Shown here: positions 54,362 to 63,843 of the stretch, piece after piece
Numbering within the stretch: position 1 is the stretch's first letter
Layout: each line of letters begins with the position of its first letter
Notes under the pieces: model-generated
Databases searched by the model: none
Seen by the model: the letters and a program-made list of their open reading frames with translations, nothing else
Told to the model about the DNA's origin: nothing
Made by a program: the position numbers and the translations under genes
Origin: Vibrio sp. S9_S30
GTDB taxonomy: Bacteria > Pseudomonadota > Gammaproteobacteria > Enterobacterales > Vibrionaceae
DNA: 64,000 nucleotides
Direction of reading: 5' to 3'
Assembly: GCF_014694455.1 (NCBI RefSeq)
Contig: NZ_JAAUWT010000011.1
Location: forward strand, 1 to 64,000

Positions 54362-57300
54362 CTAAGCTGTTTGGGCTTCTAAAACGTGCTGAGTTTTTTG
54401 TTCTTCCGTGTTGGCTCGAATCACATCGGCAAACACGTGGCAGTAAAGCGTCGCTGTACGTAATGACACCGCTTCAATCTCGACCATTTGCTTGCGAATG
54501 TCTTTCTCTCGCGCCAATATCCAAACGGACGTACCACGTGAGTGGGTATCCCAGACATCACGACGTGCCAGTGACGTTTTGTAGTCTTGCACGCGTTTCG
54601 CCGCCAATAAGACCGCCAATTCTTCATCGCGATAGTTCGAAATGGCTTCTTTGATGTCTTTCAGCAACGCATCCAGCAGTTTTTTGTCACGCAGCTCGAA
54701 CAAGCGTCTCACTGCGCGAGACTGCTCAACTTCACCTTCAAACTGACCTTTCACCAATTGATGCGCTCGGTGAAGCACACCACTTTGCGTCAATAAGTCA
54801 CAAATCAGGGGCGTATCCATATCGCCATACTGTGGGCAGAAACCACGCGACAGTGCTTCATTGCCTTGATAAGCAAAGTGCACTTGTTCAATTAAGCGAT
54901 TCGCCTCCCCCTGAATCAGTTCTTCCAGCATTTTCTTGCGCGAATGGGTCGCAAGAATGCTCTCAGGGTGATGACTTTGTGTGAGCGCAAGGGGAAGAAC
55001 CAACGTAAACAACGTTCGGCTGGTGGCCCAATCGTCCAAAATGGCTTGTGCTTTTTCAGATTGCGTCAATCGCACATGCTGCTCTAAATGCCATTTCAGC
55101 GCCTCTTCATAGCCTTCATCGTGTTCAATGAGTGGCAAGGCTAAGACGGAATCTTTACTGCAACGCTGCGTAAACGCACCATCAACATCGTATTGATACG
55201 CAAGCCCACCCGACATGCCGTTACCAAAACCTTTACCGTACTCCCCAAGGTTAATGACGGAACCATTGGTCATGTACTCACAACAAAAATCGCCCACACC
55301 TTCGACAACCGCAATCGCTCCAGAGTTACGCACGGCAAATCGGTCGCCCGCTTCCCCCTGAATAAACACTTGACCACCGGTTGCACCAAACAAGGCAAAG
55401 TTACCAATCAGCACGTTATTGCCCGCCGACATATCGTTGCCGCCCGGAGAACGCACCACAATATGACCGCCACTCGATCCTTTACCGACGCCATCGTTAC
55501 ATGTGCCGACATGCTCCATCACCAAACCGGAATTGTTGAACGCGCCGTAACTTTGCCCTGCACTGCCATGAGTGCGAACCACAATGGATTCCGCATCAAG
55601 GTAACGACGGCCATTGCCCGCCGTGAAGACCGCAGGGTGCTTTTCGCCTACATTTTCGTAGTTCAGTGCGCGCTCAATATCGATAGAAAGCTGGCCCCCC
55701 GTCGATTTGTTGCGGTTATTGAGTTTTGTGCCTGCCAGTTCAATGTTCAGACGCTCTGAATTGAAGTACTCGCTGAGCAGTGTTTCGATGTAAGCATCAT
55801 CTGGCGTGAAGTCCGCTTCCAAGTAAACAGGGCGAGGCACTTTGACCTGCTCCACTTCGCGAAGTAGCCCTGTGACATCCAATCGACCGACAATGCTGTG
55901 GTGATTCGCCAGATGCAGAAGATCCGTCTTACCTCGGATTTCACGCAGGCTTCGGTAGCCGAGGCTCGCCAGAATCTCGCGAACTTCGTGGGCAACGTTT
56001 AAGAAATACTGCGCCAATGCTCGTGGATCGCCCTGATACAGCTCTGGGTTGGTTGTCAGACCGGCTGGGCACTTGATGTTACAGTTCTTTGCCATGACGC
56101 ATTTCAGCATCATCAGTGCCGTAGTCCCAAACTCGAACGAGTCGCCCCCCATGATCGCGGACTTGATGACGTCCGCACCCGTTTGGTGTGCGTTGGAGCA
56201 GCGAAGCGTCACTTTGTCTCGTAAACCGTTTTCGCTGAGCGCTTGATGCACTTCTGCAATGCCGATTTCCGCAGCGCGACCCGTATTTTTCAAACTGGTT
56301 ACTGCGGCGGCCCCCGTTCCTCCCGTGTTACCCGCAACGTTGATGACATCCGCCCCCGCTTTCGCCACACCAACTGCAATCGTACCGATGCCTTCGGACG
56401 ACACCAGCTTTACAACAACGCGAACACGCGCCGCTTTTGCGTCGTGAATAAGCTGACCAAGATCTTCGATGGAATACGTGTCATGGTGCGGCGGTGGACT
56501 CACCAATTCCACCCCCGGCGTACCACCGCGAGCCGCTGCGATGTCTACGGTGACTTTAGGTGATGGAAGCTGACCACCTTCGCCGGGCTTTGCGCCCTGC
56601 GCAATTTTAATTTCAATTTCTTCAAGCTGTGGATCCGCAAGGTAGCCCACCCAAACACCAAAGCGACCCGATGCAAACTGCTTGATCTTGCTCGACTTAA
56701 TGCTGTTGAAACGGCTGGAATGCTCACCGCCTTCTCCCGAGTTACTCATGGCTCCAGCAATATTGGTCCCTTGCGCGACGGCCATGTGGGCATTGGCGTT
56801 AAGCGCTCCGTGGCTCATCGCACCGGACGCAAAAGTGGGTGTAATGCAATGTGCTGGTTCAACGTCATCCAAGGTTATTGGTGATTTGGCTTTTTGAATG
56901 TTCCCGATGAACTCAGCGTACTTAGGTACAAGCACCACCTCCACTTTGTCTTGGTGAAGGGATAATTGCTCAACATGATCTGCCCAACAGGTTTGCAGCG
57001 CCTCTGCAAAAGTTGGCAGGCTGTCTGTGTTGTCCAAGCGAAGGCAAAATGCACGGTCTTGACGCGACACGCTCTCAATAGAAATGCCACCCCAAAGGTA
57101 ATTGACGTTGCCGTCCAAATGGAAACGGTCGAGCAGATGCGAAAACGCTTCTACGGTGTTGGCTTTGGAAAAGTCCAGAGGCAGTAATAAGATGTCACGC
57201 AAAGCCGCAGGGCGCTTACTGCGCTCTTGATACAGATTGTCGATGAACGCTCGGTAAGACGGCGTAATATCAAACTCATCAATCTGCTCTGGGCTGCGCT

Positions 57301-59818
57301 TTTCGTAACCTTTGTCTTTGTAAGCAACATCCTCGCTTGCAAATTGATTGGTCTTGTCCATGGCCAGTTCAGCTTGGCCGGCGTAACTGACGGGCTCTTG
57401 AGTCATGTTGATGTACTCACGAACCGCTGTGTTACCAAAGCTGTGACCCGCACCATCTTGACGTTCTTTAAACAAACCCAGCAGGGGAATCTGATTCTCT
57501 TCGTTAATGGCAAGCGCTTTAAAATGCCACTTGGCGGAACTCCAAGCCAAGTCTTCAAACCTTGCCCCACCCACAGGCGAGCTGATGTTTGGGAAGTAAT
57601 GCTTCAAACAATCGGAATCGGAATCTAAGAAGTTAGATTCGAAAAATTCACCACCGATGTAACTTTCAGCGGTACACAGACCAAACTTACCCATGGTCTT
57701 CATGAGTGATTTTTCGACCGCTTTCTGGAAGTTTTTCAAACCCGCTTCAACGGTTTGATTGTTCGATAAGGTCTGCGCTCGGTAAAAAACAGATATTGGA
57801 CACACAGCCGACGCACCAAAACCAAGAAGGCAGGCAATATCGTGGCTACTGGCGGCTTGCCCAGTGAGATAAACAAGACTGGTGTTGAATCTCAGACCTT
57901 GCTTGATCAACCTTTGGTTGGCCGCTGCGACCATTAAGATGGCTGGCAACGCGGCTTTGTCTTTGCCGATGTTCTTATCGCTCAGTAGCACAATTCCGCA
58001 TCGGCGACGCGCCGCTTCTTCAACTTGATCGCAAAGCGCATGAATGGCTTCTTCTACTCGCTTGGCGTTGTCTTCTCGGCTATTAAGCGTCGGCGTGTAC
58101 ACCGTATCGAACGTTGCGACTTCGATACGATCTTGTTCGAGAAGTTGTTCCAGTTGTTGTGGCTGTAACACTGGTGATTGCAGCACAAGCTGAACCGTAT
58201 CTTGCGGGCTGAAACCTGGCTTAGCGCCTAGAGCCACACGCAAAGTCATGCCATCTGACTCACGCAGTGAATCCAAAGGCGGGTTGGTGACCTGAGCAAA
58301 GCGCTGACTGAAGTATTTGGACATGCCGCCTTCTTCGTCGGTCAGAACGTTTGGTGCCAAGCCAAAACCCATGGCAGAGATTTTCTCTGCCCCAGTTTCG
58401 ATCATCGGATCAAGGAAATACTTGAAGCTCTCTTGGTTTAATGAGTACGCAACATGACGGCTGTAGGTGCTGAAATTGTTGTTTTCTTTAACCGCGTCAA
58501 GGGAAACAGAGCCAAGATCGTTCAGCGTGATCCTTGCCGACGCTAACAGAGCCGAGTAATCCCGCTCTTTCGCCAACGTTTCTAAAATTTCTTTGGTTTC
58601 ATAGCGGTTGCCAGTGGCATGATCGAAATAAATCATGCCACCAGCTTGAATGCGTCCATAACGAATTACGTCTTCTGGTGGGAAATCAATTTGACCCGAT
58701 TCACTCATCACCGCAAGATAGCGGTCAGTTTCAACGCTACGAAGCGGACGCAGACCCAATCGATCTAAGCGAGCGCCCACTTTCTCTCCATCAGAGAAAA
58801 TCAACGCGGCGGGTCCATCATTTTTCTCTTCCGATAAACTGAAATATTCCAGCATGTCGCGCACTTCTTGAGACATCGACTCGTCGTTTTCCCACGCAGG
58901 CGGCATCATAGCCAACACCGCAGTAACAATGTCCATGCGATCTTCAACAACACGTCTTGCCAATGTTTGGTCAAGGCGGGCGGAATCCGACTGCCCTTTC
59001 GGGAAAATCACTTTTTTGTGTTGTTGACGAGCAATCGCATCTTCACTGAGGCGGTTTTTCTTATCGGTATTCAATTCACCATTGTGCGCCATACGGCGAA
59101 ATGGCTGAGCCATCATGGTGGCGGGGGCGGTATTCGTTGAAAAACGAGTGTGAAAAAACAACGTGGTGACGTGGTGCTCTGGGTGCGTAAGATCCGCAAA
59201 ATAAGGCACAACCTCACCCGAATTCAAACGCCCTTTGTACACCTGAGTACGTGAGCTCATCGAGAGCGGATAAAACCCTTCTAGTTCAGGATCCGTAAAA
59301 CCCATCGATTCCAGTTTTGAAAGCGCGGCGTTAATCTGGTCTTCAAACGATTGGGCATCTGGGTGATCGTCGCCTCGCAAAAAAACGACCTGCTGAATGG
59401 CTTGCTGAACTTTTTGAGACGCTTCATTCAAAACCTCTGGGTTAACAGGCACTTCACGCCACAATTCAACCTTCAATGAATACTGGTGTAGCGTCTCTAG
59501 GATAAGAGATTTGGCAGACTCAAATTGCGCGGAGTCAAATGGGAAAAAAAAGTTTGCGACACCAAATTCGCCTTTTTCAAGCGTTGGCTCGTTTAACAGA
59601 AAGCGGTAGAAGTTAACGGACAAGTCGATATTGACACCAGCACCATCACCAATACCCTCGGCATTCATACCGCCACGATGTGGAATGGTGCATAAAGCTT
59701 CATGGGCAAGGGTAAGGAGCTGATGAGTCTGCTCCCCCGTTTTATCCGTGATGAAACCCACCCCACAACTTGAGTGTTCATGCTCGCGATCATACAGCGA
59801 GCGAGATTCCTGATTCAT
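54362..59818 (-). CDS. gltB: Unusual long glutamate synthase, large subunit
   Basis: An 1818-residue GltB-type protein; usual GltB has about 1480-1530. A short propeptide (17 residues) precedes Cys18 in SSCGVGFI, the glutaminase nucleophile. The amidotransferase domain contains HRGGMNAEGIGDGAG and HTRFSTNTAPATMMAQPFRR. A central domain follows, then the FMN/alpha-ketoglutarate barrel (SHGALNANAHMA, SNSGEGGEHSSRF, KPGEGGQLPSPKVT, RGGTPGVELVSPPPHHDTYS, GNTGGTGAAAVTSLKNTGR). The Fe-S site is Cys1240, Cys1246 and Cys1250 (C-x5-C-x3-C; usual is C-x5-C-x4-C). The GXGXG domain ends near residue 1600 and a helical extension of about 200 residues follows. It makes two glutamates from glutamine and 2-oxoglutarate. 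No gltD is present; a CysJ-like gene follows. A Fur box lies upstream. Confidence 0.92.
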   Translation of the reverse strand: MNQESRSLYDREHEHSSCGVGFITDKTGEQTHQLLTLAHEALCTIPHRGGMNAEGIGDGAGVNIDLSVNFYRFLLNEPTLEKGEFGVANFFFPFDSAQFESAKSLILETLHQYSLKVELWREVPVNPEVLNEASQKVQQAIQQVVFLRGDDHPDAQSFEDQINAALSKLESMGFTDPELEGFYPLSMSSRTQVYKGRLNSGEVVPYFADLTHPEHHVTTLFFHTRFSTNTAPATMMAQPFRRMAHNGELNTDKKNRLSEDAIARQQHKKVIFPKGQSDSARLDQTLARRVVEDRMDIVTAVLAMMPPAWENDESMSQEVRDMLEYFSLSEEKNDGPAALIFSDGEKVGARLDRLGLRPLRSVETDRYLAVMSESGQIDFPPEDVIRYGRIQAGGMIYFDHATGNRYETKEILETLAKERDYSALLASARITLNDLGSVSLDAVKENNNFSTYSRHVAYSLNQESFKYFLDPMIETGAEKISAMGFGLAPNVLTDEEGGMSKYFSQRFAQVTNPPLDSLRESDGMTLRVALGAKPGFSPQDTVQLVLQSPVLQPQQLEQLLEQDRIEVATFDTVYTPTLNSREDNAKRVEEAIHALCDQVEEAARRRCGIVLLSDKNIGKDKAALPAILMVAAANQRLIKQGLRFNTSLVYLTGQAASSHDIACLLGFGASAVCPISVFYRAQTLSNNQTVEAGLKNFQKAVEKSLMKTMGKFGLCTAESYIGGEFFESNFLDSDSDCLKHYFPNISSPVGGARFEDLAWSSAKWHFKALAINEENQIPLLGLFKERQDGAGHSFGNTAVREYINMTQEPVSYAGQAELAMDKTNQFASEDVAYKDKGYEKRSPEQIDEFDITPSYRAFIDNLYQERSKRPAALRDILLLPLDFSKANTVEAFSHLLDRFHLDGNVNYLWGGISIESVSRQDRAFCLRLDNTDSLPTFAEALQTCWADHVEQLSLHQDKVEVVLVPKYAEFIGNIQKAKSPITLDDVEPAHCITPTFASGAMSHGALNANAHMAVAQGTNIAGAMSNSGEGGEHSSRFNSIKSSKIKQFASGRFGVWVGYLADPQLEEIEIKIAQGAKPGEGGQLPSPKVTVDIAAARGGTPGVELVSPPPHHDTYSIEDLGQLIHDAKAARVRVVVKLVSSEGIGTIAVGVAKAGADVINVAGNTGGTGAAAVTSLKNTGRAAEIGIAEVHQALSENGLRDKVTLRCSNAHQTGADVIKSAIMGGDSFEFGTTALMMLKCVMAKNCNIKCPAGLTTNPELYQGDPRALAQYFLNVAHEVREILASLGYRSLREIRGKTDLLHLANHHSIVGRLDVTGLLREVEQVKVPRPVYLEADFTPDDAYIETLLSEYFNSERLNIELAGTKLNNRNKSTGGQLSIDIERALNYENVGEKHPAVFTAGNGRRYLDAESIVVRTHGSAGQSYGAFNNSGLVMEHVGTCNDGVGKGSSGGHIVVRSPGGNDMSAGNNVLIGNFALFGATGGQVFIQGEAGDRFAVRNSGAIAVVEGVGDFCCEYMTNGSVINLGEYGKGFGNGMSGGLAYQYDVDGAFTQRCSKDSVLALPLIEHDEGYEEALKWHLEQHVRLTQSEKAQAILDDWATSRTLFTLVLPLALTQSHHPESILATHSRKKMLEELIQGEANRLIEQVHFAYQGNEALSRGFCPQYGDMDTPLICDLLTQSGVLHRAHQLVKGQFEGEVEQSRAVRRLFELRDKKLLDALLKDIKEAISNYRDEELAVLLAAKRVQDYKTSLARRDVWDTHSRGTSVWILAREKDIRKQMVEIEAVSLRTATLYCHVFADVIRANTEEQKTQHVLEAQTA

Positions 59819-59947
59819 TCGATCATTTCCTTGATTGCTTGCAAGCTATTAACTCTGCAGATCCTTTGGCATGTATCGCTACAGTACCGAAGCCTTTATC
59901 CAGTGTGCTGTAAGTAAACCCATCCGGTTCAAATCACACAAATAGAA

Positions 59948-59964
59948 ATGATAATAATTATCAT
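59948..59964 (-). promoter_or_regulatory. Fur box upstream of gltB
   Basis: ATGATAATAATTATCAT is a 17-bp perfect palindrome containing TGATAAT-a-ATTATCA, the 7-1-7 Fur core. It lies 130 bases upstream of gltB and about 250 bases from the divergent DUF445 gene. On the minus strand it overlaps the -10 zone of a possible promoter: TTGCCT near 59980, then TAATTA 17 bases on. Repression with iron is therefore expected mainly for the gltB operon. The 393-bp gap has no other gene. Confidence 0.85.
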
Positions 59965-60211
59965 GCGTGATTCTTTAAGGCAAGTTTTCTGTGATTGAGA
60001 TCGCTAAAAATTATTCGTTTGTTTCTTAGTGATAGTTGAATGAGTATGCGTTTTGATTGAATTTTAAGCGATTTTCTATTTGAGCCAGTCATAAAACGTG
60101 TTTAGGGTGTACGGGTAAGTATGAAAAAGATGAGCAGAAAGAGATTACTTAGGTATTCAAGTCACATTATGATATTGATAAAATCACAAAAATTTTTCAT
60201 AAGATAAGAGA

Positions 60212-60922
60212 ATGATGAATAAAAGTTTTGTCACTAATTTGCTGGCGCTGGGTTTACTGGCAGCCGGGTACACTTTAGATAATCAAATAGCGTTGTACGC
60301 TGGCGTGTTTGCTTTTTCAGGTGCCATCACTAACTGGTTAGCCGTGCATATGTTGTTTGAAAAAGTCCCTGGACTGTACGGTTCCGGCGTTATTCCAGCG
60401 AGATTCGAAGAGTTTAAATCCGCTATTAAGACATTGATGATGGCGGAATTCTTTACCAATGAAAACATCGAGCGCTTCTTAAGCAACGAAATGTCCGGAA
60501 CCCAGTCATTGGACCTACAACCAGTAATAGAGTCCATTGACTTCGAGCCTACTTTTGAGTCTTTGGTAGAAGTGATCGCTCACTCTCAATTTGGTGGCAT
60601 GCTTGCGATGTTTGGTGGAACCGATGCTTTGCAGCCTTTAAAGCAACCTTTTGTCGAGAAAATGCAGCAATCTGTTGTGCAAATTAGCCAGAGTGATGCC
60701 GTGAAAGCAGCATTAAAAACACAGCTCGAACAACCCGGAATGATGAACGAAATCCAGAACAACATCGAAAACATCATTGACCAACGTTTAAACGAGCTCA
60801 CACCTCAATTAGTCAAAAGCATGGTTCAAGATATGATCAAAAAGCACCTAGGCTGGTTAGTCGTCTGGGGCGGCGTGTTGGGTGGACTGATTGGTGTCGT
60901 TTCGGCTTTTGTGAGTGCCTAA
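60212..60922 (+). CDS. DUF445 family membrane protein
   Basis: A 236-residue DUF445 protein with hydrophobic helices at both ends (LLALGLLAAGYTLDNQIALY then AGVFAFSGAITNWLAVHMLF; LGWLVVWGGVLGGLIGVVSAF). The conserved pattern TNWLAVHMLFEKVPGLYGSG with GVIPARFEEFKSAI is typical of DUF445. Between them lies a mostly helical soluble part. Function is not established. It is divergent from the gltB operon and may share its regulatory region. Confidence 0.85.
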   Translation: MMNKSFVTNLLALGLLAAGYTLDNQIALYAGVFAFSGAITNWLAVHMLFEKVPGLYGSGVIPARFEEFKSAIKTLMMAEFFTNENIERFLSNEMSGTQSLDLQPVIESIDFEPTFESLVEVIAHSQFGGMLAMFGGTDALQPLKQPFVEKMQQSVVQISQSDAVKAALKTQLEQPGMMNEIQNNIENIIDQRLNELTPQLVKSMVQDMIKKHLGWLVVWGGVLGGLIGVVSAFVSA

Positions 60923-61037
60923 ACCGCGTCCTTGGCTCTCACTGCCTTTGGCATGGCAAAGTTTAGAACATGACCGAGTTTAGAAATGGTAATTAGGGTC
61001 AATGACCCTAATTTATCGTTCTGAAAGTACAAGTCCC

Positions 61038-61523
61038 CTAAAGCATGGTGATCAAATCTGGGTTCACTCCAAATCCCGTTTTATGCTCTTCAATCACCAC
61101 TTCACTTCGCGTTTGGATCACACCGGGTAATGTGCCTAACTTGGTCGACATGAAGTCTTGATACGATTTCATGTCTTTCACACGCACCTTGATCATGGTG
61201 TCGAAATCGCCTGATAAAGAATAACATTCCTCAATTTCCGGCATTAATTCTACCGCTTTCGCAAATTTTTCGAAGATAGAAAAGCTCGTCTGATCCAAAC
61301 GGATATGAATAAAAACTTGAACATCCAACCCTAAGCGCTCAGGACACAGCTCCGCATGATACCCTTTGATATACCCTTCTTTTTCGAGTCTTTTTACGCG
61401 GTCTGAACACGGGGAGGTTGTCAGGTGCACTTGCTTAGCCAGCTCCACCATAGAAATGCGCCCCTTAAGATGAAGAAGACGAAGTATTTCGAGATCAATT
61501 TTGTCCAATGACGAGTGAGGCAT
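61038..61523 (-). CDS. Lrp/AsnC-family transcriptional regulator
   Basis: A 161-residue feast/famine regulator: HTH DLEILRLLHLKGRISMVELA then KQVHLTTSPCSDRVKRLEKE (residues 9-50) and a C-terminal RAM ligand-binding domain with VQVFIHIRLDQ, YSLSGDFDTMIKVRVKDM and ending NPDLITML. Such proteins sense amino acids and form octamers. It lies 1.2 kb from the gltB operon on the same strand as it, and may act on amino-acid genes, but the target is unknown. Confidence 0.9.
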   Translation of the reverse strand: MPHSSLDKIDLEILRLLHLKGRISMVELAKQVHLTTSPCSDRVKRLEKEGYIKGYHAELCPERLGLDVQVFIHIRLDQTSFSIFEKFAKAVELMPEIEECYSLSGDFDTMIKVRVKDMKSYQDFMSTKLGTLPGVIQTRSEVVIEEHKTGFGVNPDLITML

Positions 61524-61677
61524 AACAACTCCCTAGCAATAGTTACAATCCATTAACAGTAAGTATCACTGAGTTTTCAGCTGCATCCAAGTGGAATTCA
61601 CTTGGTGGTACCAAAATAACTATACGGTATCACTTTTCGACAATGGTATGACTCATGTGGGATGTAAAGAGAGAAGG

Positions 61678-61711
61678 AAAAAAAAGCCAACCGCAAAACT
61701 GTGCGATTGGC
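61678..61711 (-). terminator. Minus-strand terminator of an unseen transcript
   Basis: AGCCAACCGCA and TGCGATTGGCT form a stem with one mismatch; on the minus strand the stem is followed by T8. No annotated minus-strand gene lies upstream of it between here and 62200, so it may end a small RNA. Confidence 0.6.
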
Positions 61712-61935
61712 TGATAGATAGTGTGAACAAATCATATTCACTAACAACGTCAGTTGGCTAGGTGACCCTCGGCTTTAAAAGGGTCACTATTAATAAAGCA
61801 AAAGTAATGCCAACTTTTTCTAACGAAAACCAGTACGATTTTGGATAAAAAACTCTCTTTTTTGTTTTTTTTAATGGCATTGATTTGCAAATTGCGAAAA
61901 TGCAATTGCATAGTGAAAATGAAAGGGCATCAATA

Positions 61936-62016
61936 ATGGAAAGGGAACGCATAAGACAAACCGTAAAGGCATTTTTTGAGACCATATTTAACGAATTGAA
62001 TCCATTCAAGAATTAA
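61936..62016 (+). CDS. Possible 26-residue peptide
   Basis: ATG at 61936 with GAAAGGG eight bases upstream opens MERERIRQTVKAFFETIFNE then LNPFKN and a stop: an amphipathic helix. The frame can be extended upstream to a Met at 61900 (38 residues). The 679 bases between the Lrp and the GGDEF gene hold otherwise only promoters and the minus-strand terminator. Coding is not proven. Confidence 0.25.
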   Translation: MERERIRQTVKAFFETIFNELNPFKN

Positions 62017-62202
62017 AAATCCATTCGCCATTTTATAAATCCACCTTGCCCTCCTCGAAAATGTGATTATCTTCTCAAAGTTTGATCTGTATTTAAGGAA
62101 ACTCCGATTTAACTAAGCAGAGTTGCATAGTCATCATGGTTCGCATTGTCACAACCGATTACAATTGGATAACTTTTGAATTAATATCACAAACCTTCTT
62201 TG

Positions 62203-63843
62203 ATGAGTCGTACTACGTATCATTTTTTCGCTTACCTTCTCGCTGCAGTGTGCTCACTCAGCTCAAAGGAAATAGCCGCCTCACAGCAAACCATTAACGT
62301 GGGTTTGCAGTGGGTTCACCAATTTCAGTTTGCTGGTTATTATGCCGCAATCGATCAAGGCTATTATGCAGAAAAAGGGCTACACATTAATTTGGTGGAA
62401 GGATCGCCCACATTAAATATCACTGAAGAAGTGCTGTCTGGAACATTGGATTTTGGCGTCGGAAATGATGAGCTTGTACTTCAGCGTTTAAAAGGTAAAC
62501 CACTGGTTGCCATTGCCGCGACTTTTCAATATTCGCCCTATGTATTACTGACTCTTGAGGCTTCTGGGATAAAAACACCCAAAGATTTAGAAGGTAAACG
62601 AATCATGACCTTCAATGGTCAGATGCCTCCTTCTTATCTCTCCATGTTAACGTCTGTTGATGCGGATGTTTCTTCCATAACAATTCAAAAATCATCGTTT
62701 AATGTGCAAGACCTCATTGAAGGCAAAGTCGATGCCTTCAATGCTTACTTACCCTACGAGCCCTATCTACTCAAAAAACAAAACATCAATTTCAATACCC
62801 TCGATCCTGGAGCGTATGGCGTCGATTTTTATAGTGATTTTATTTTTACACGTGAATCATTGGTCAAAGAAAATCCACAACTCGTCGACCAATTTCGGGA
62901 AGCGACACTTCGAGGGTGGCGCTACGCTCTCGATAACCCTGAAGAAATCATTCAGATCATCCAAAATAAATATAACAACACCAAAACACTCGACGAATTA
63001 CGCTATGAAGCACTCGCGATTTCCAATCTCGTTCGTTCGGATCTGGTTGATATTGGCTACATCAATGAAAGCCGAATTGAAAAAATGGCCGCGATATTGA
63101 TCCAAGAGAATTTAGTCGATGATCTCTACCATCTTGACGGGCTGGTGTATCACGCTGAAAAAGAACAAATTGCTGACGCTAGGCAAAAGGTGTTCTGGCT
63201 GTCACTCATATTAATTTCTCTGACTGGCGTATGCACCATCCTGATGCTTCTTATGCGACGCTTAAAGCAAGAAATGGTCAGCCGAAAAAAAGTTGAAGAA
63301 CAACTCCGCCACCTCGCTTCTGTTGACCCTCTCACGAGCCTATACAATCGAAGAATGTTTGCGAGTTTGATGGAAAAAGCCTCGAACACGGCTCGTAGAA
63401 CACAAATCCCTTATAGCTTGGTTATTCTCGATATTGATCTATTCAAAGCAATCAATGACCAACACGGGCATAACACAGGCGACAAGGTGATCGTGGGCGT
63501 TGCGGATACGATAAAAAATGTGGCGAGAAGTTGCGACGTCTGTGCCCGCTTTGGTGGTGAAGAGTTTATTATTCTATTACCAGATACTGATTTACTCGGC
63601 GCCACCTCTTTTGCCTCAAGGCTGCGCGAAAGAGTCAATCATCAACCCTTTTATTCTGATGATGATCATACTTTTAAGGTGACGTGCTCGTTTGGTGTCG
63701 TGGAATGGAACCTTACAATGAGTCTCGATGAGCTTATCTCACGAGCGGACGACGCCCTCTACAAAGCTAAGAGAAGCGGAAGAGATAAAATTTGTACCTA
63801 TCGTGACCATACAGAAAAAATACTGGACCCCATTGAATCCTAA
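62203..63843 (+). CDS. Periplasmic-binding-protein / GGDEF fusion
   Basis: A 546-residue protein, start ATG at 62203. Signal/anchor region (FFAYLLAAVCSLSS), then a periplasmic NMT1/THI5-like (thiamine-precursor or sulfonate) binding domain: QWVHQFQFAGYYAAIDQGYY, EGSPTLNI, EVLSGTLDFGVGNDEL, MPPSYLSML, PYEPYLLKKQNINFNTLDPG. One membrane helix (VFWLSLILISLTGVCTILML, about residues 330-350) leads to a GGDEF domain: SVDPLTSLYNRRMF, ILDIDLFKAINDQHGH, ARFGGEEFIILL near residue 450. It should sense a small periplasmic ligand and adjust c-di-GMP. The ligand is not known. Confidence 0.92.
   Translation: MSRTTYHFFAYLLAAVCSLSSKEIAASQQTINVGLQWVHQFQFAGYYAAIDQGYYAEKGLHINLVEGSPTLNITEEVLSGTLDFGVGNDELVLQRLKGKPLVAIAATFQYSPYVLLTLEASGIKTPKDLEGKRIMTFNGQMPPSYLSMLTSVDADVSSITIQKSSFNVQDLIEGKVDAFNAYLPYEPYLLKKQNINFNTLDPGAYGVDFYSDFIFTRESLVKENPQLVDQFREATLRGWRYALDNPEEIIQIIQNKYNNTKTLDELRYEALAISNLVRSDLVDIGYINESRIEKMAAILIQENLVDDLYHLDGLVYHAEKEQIADARQKVFWLSLILISLTGVCTILMLLMRRLKQEMVSRKKVEEQLRHLASVDPLTSLYNRRMFASLMEKASNTARRTQIPYSLVILDIDLFKAINDQHGHNTGDKVIVGVADTIKNVARSCDVCARFGGEEFIILLPDTDLLGATSFASRLRERVNHQPFYSDDDHTFKVTCSFGVVEWNLTMSLDELISRADDALYKAKRSGRDKICTYRDHTEKILDPIES

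Noticed and set aside
61758..62009. Minus-strand 83-codon open frame upstream of the T8 hairpin
   Set aside because: No ribosome site and unnatural composition; a small RNA explains the terminator better.
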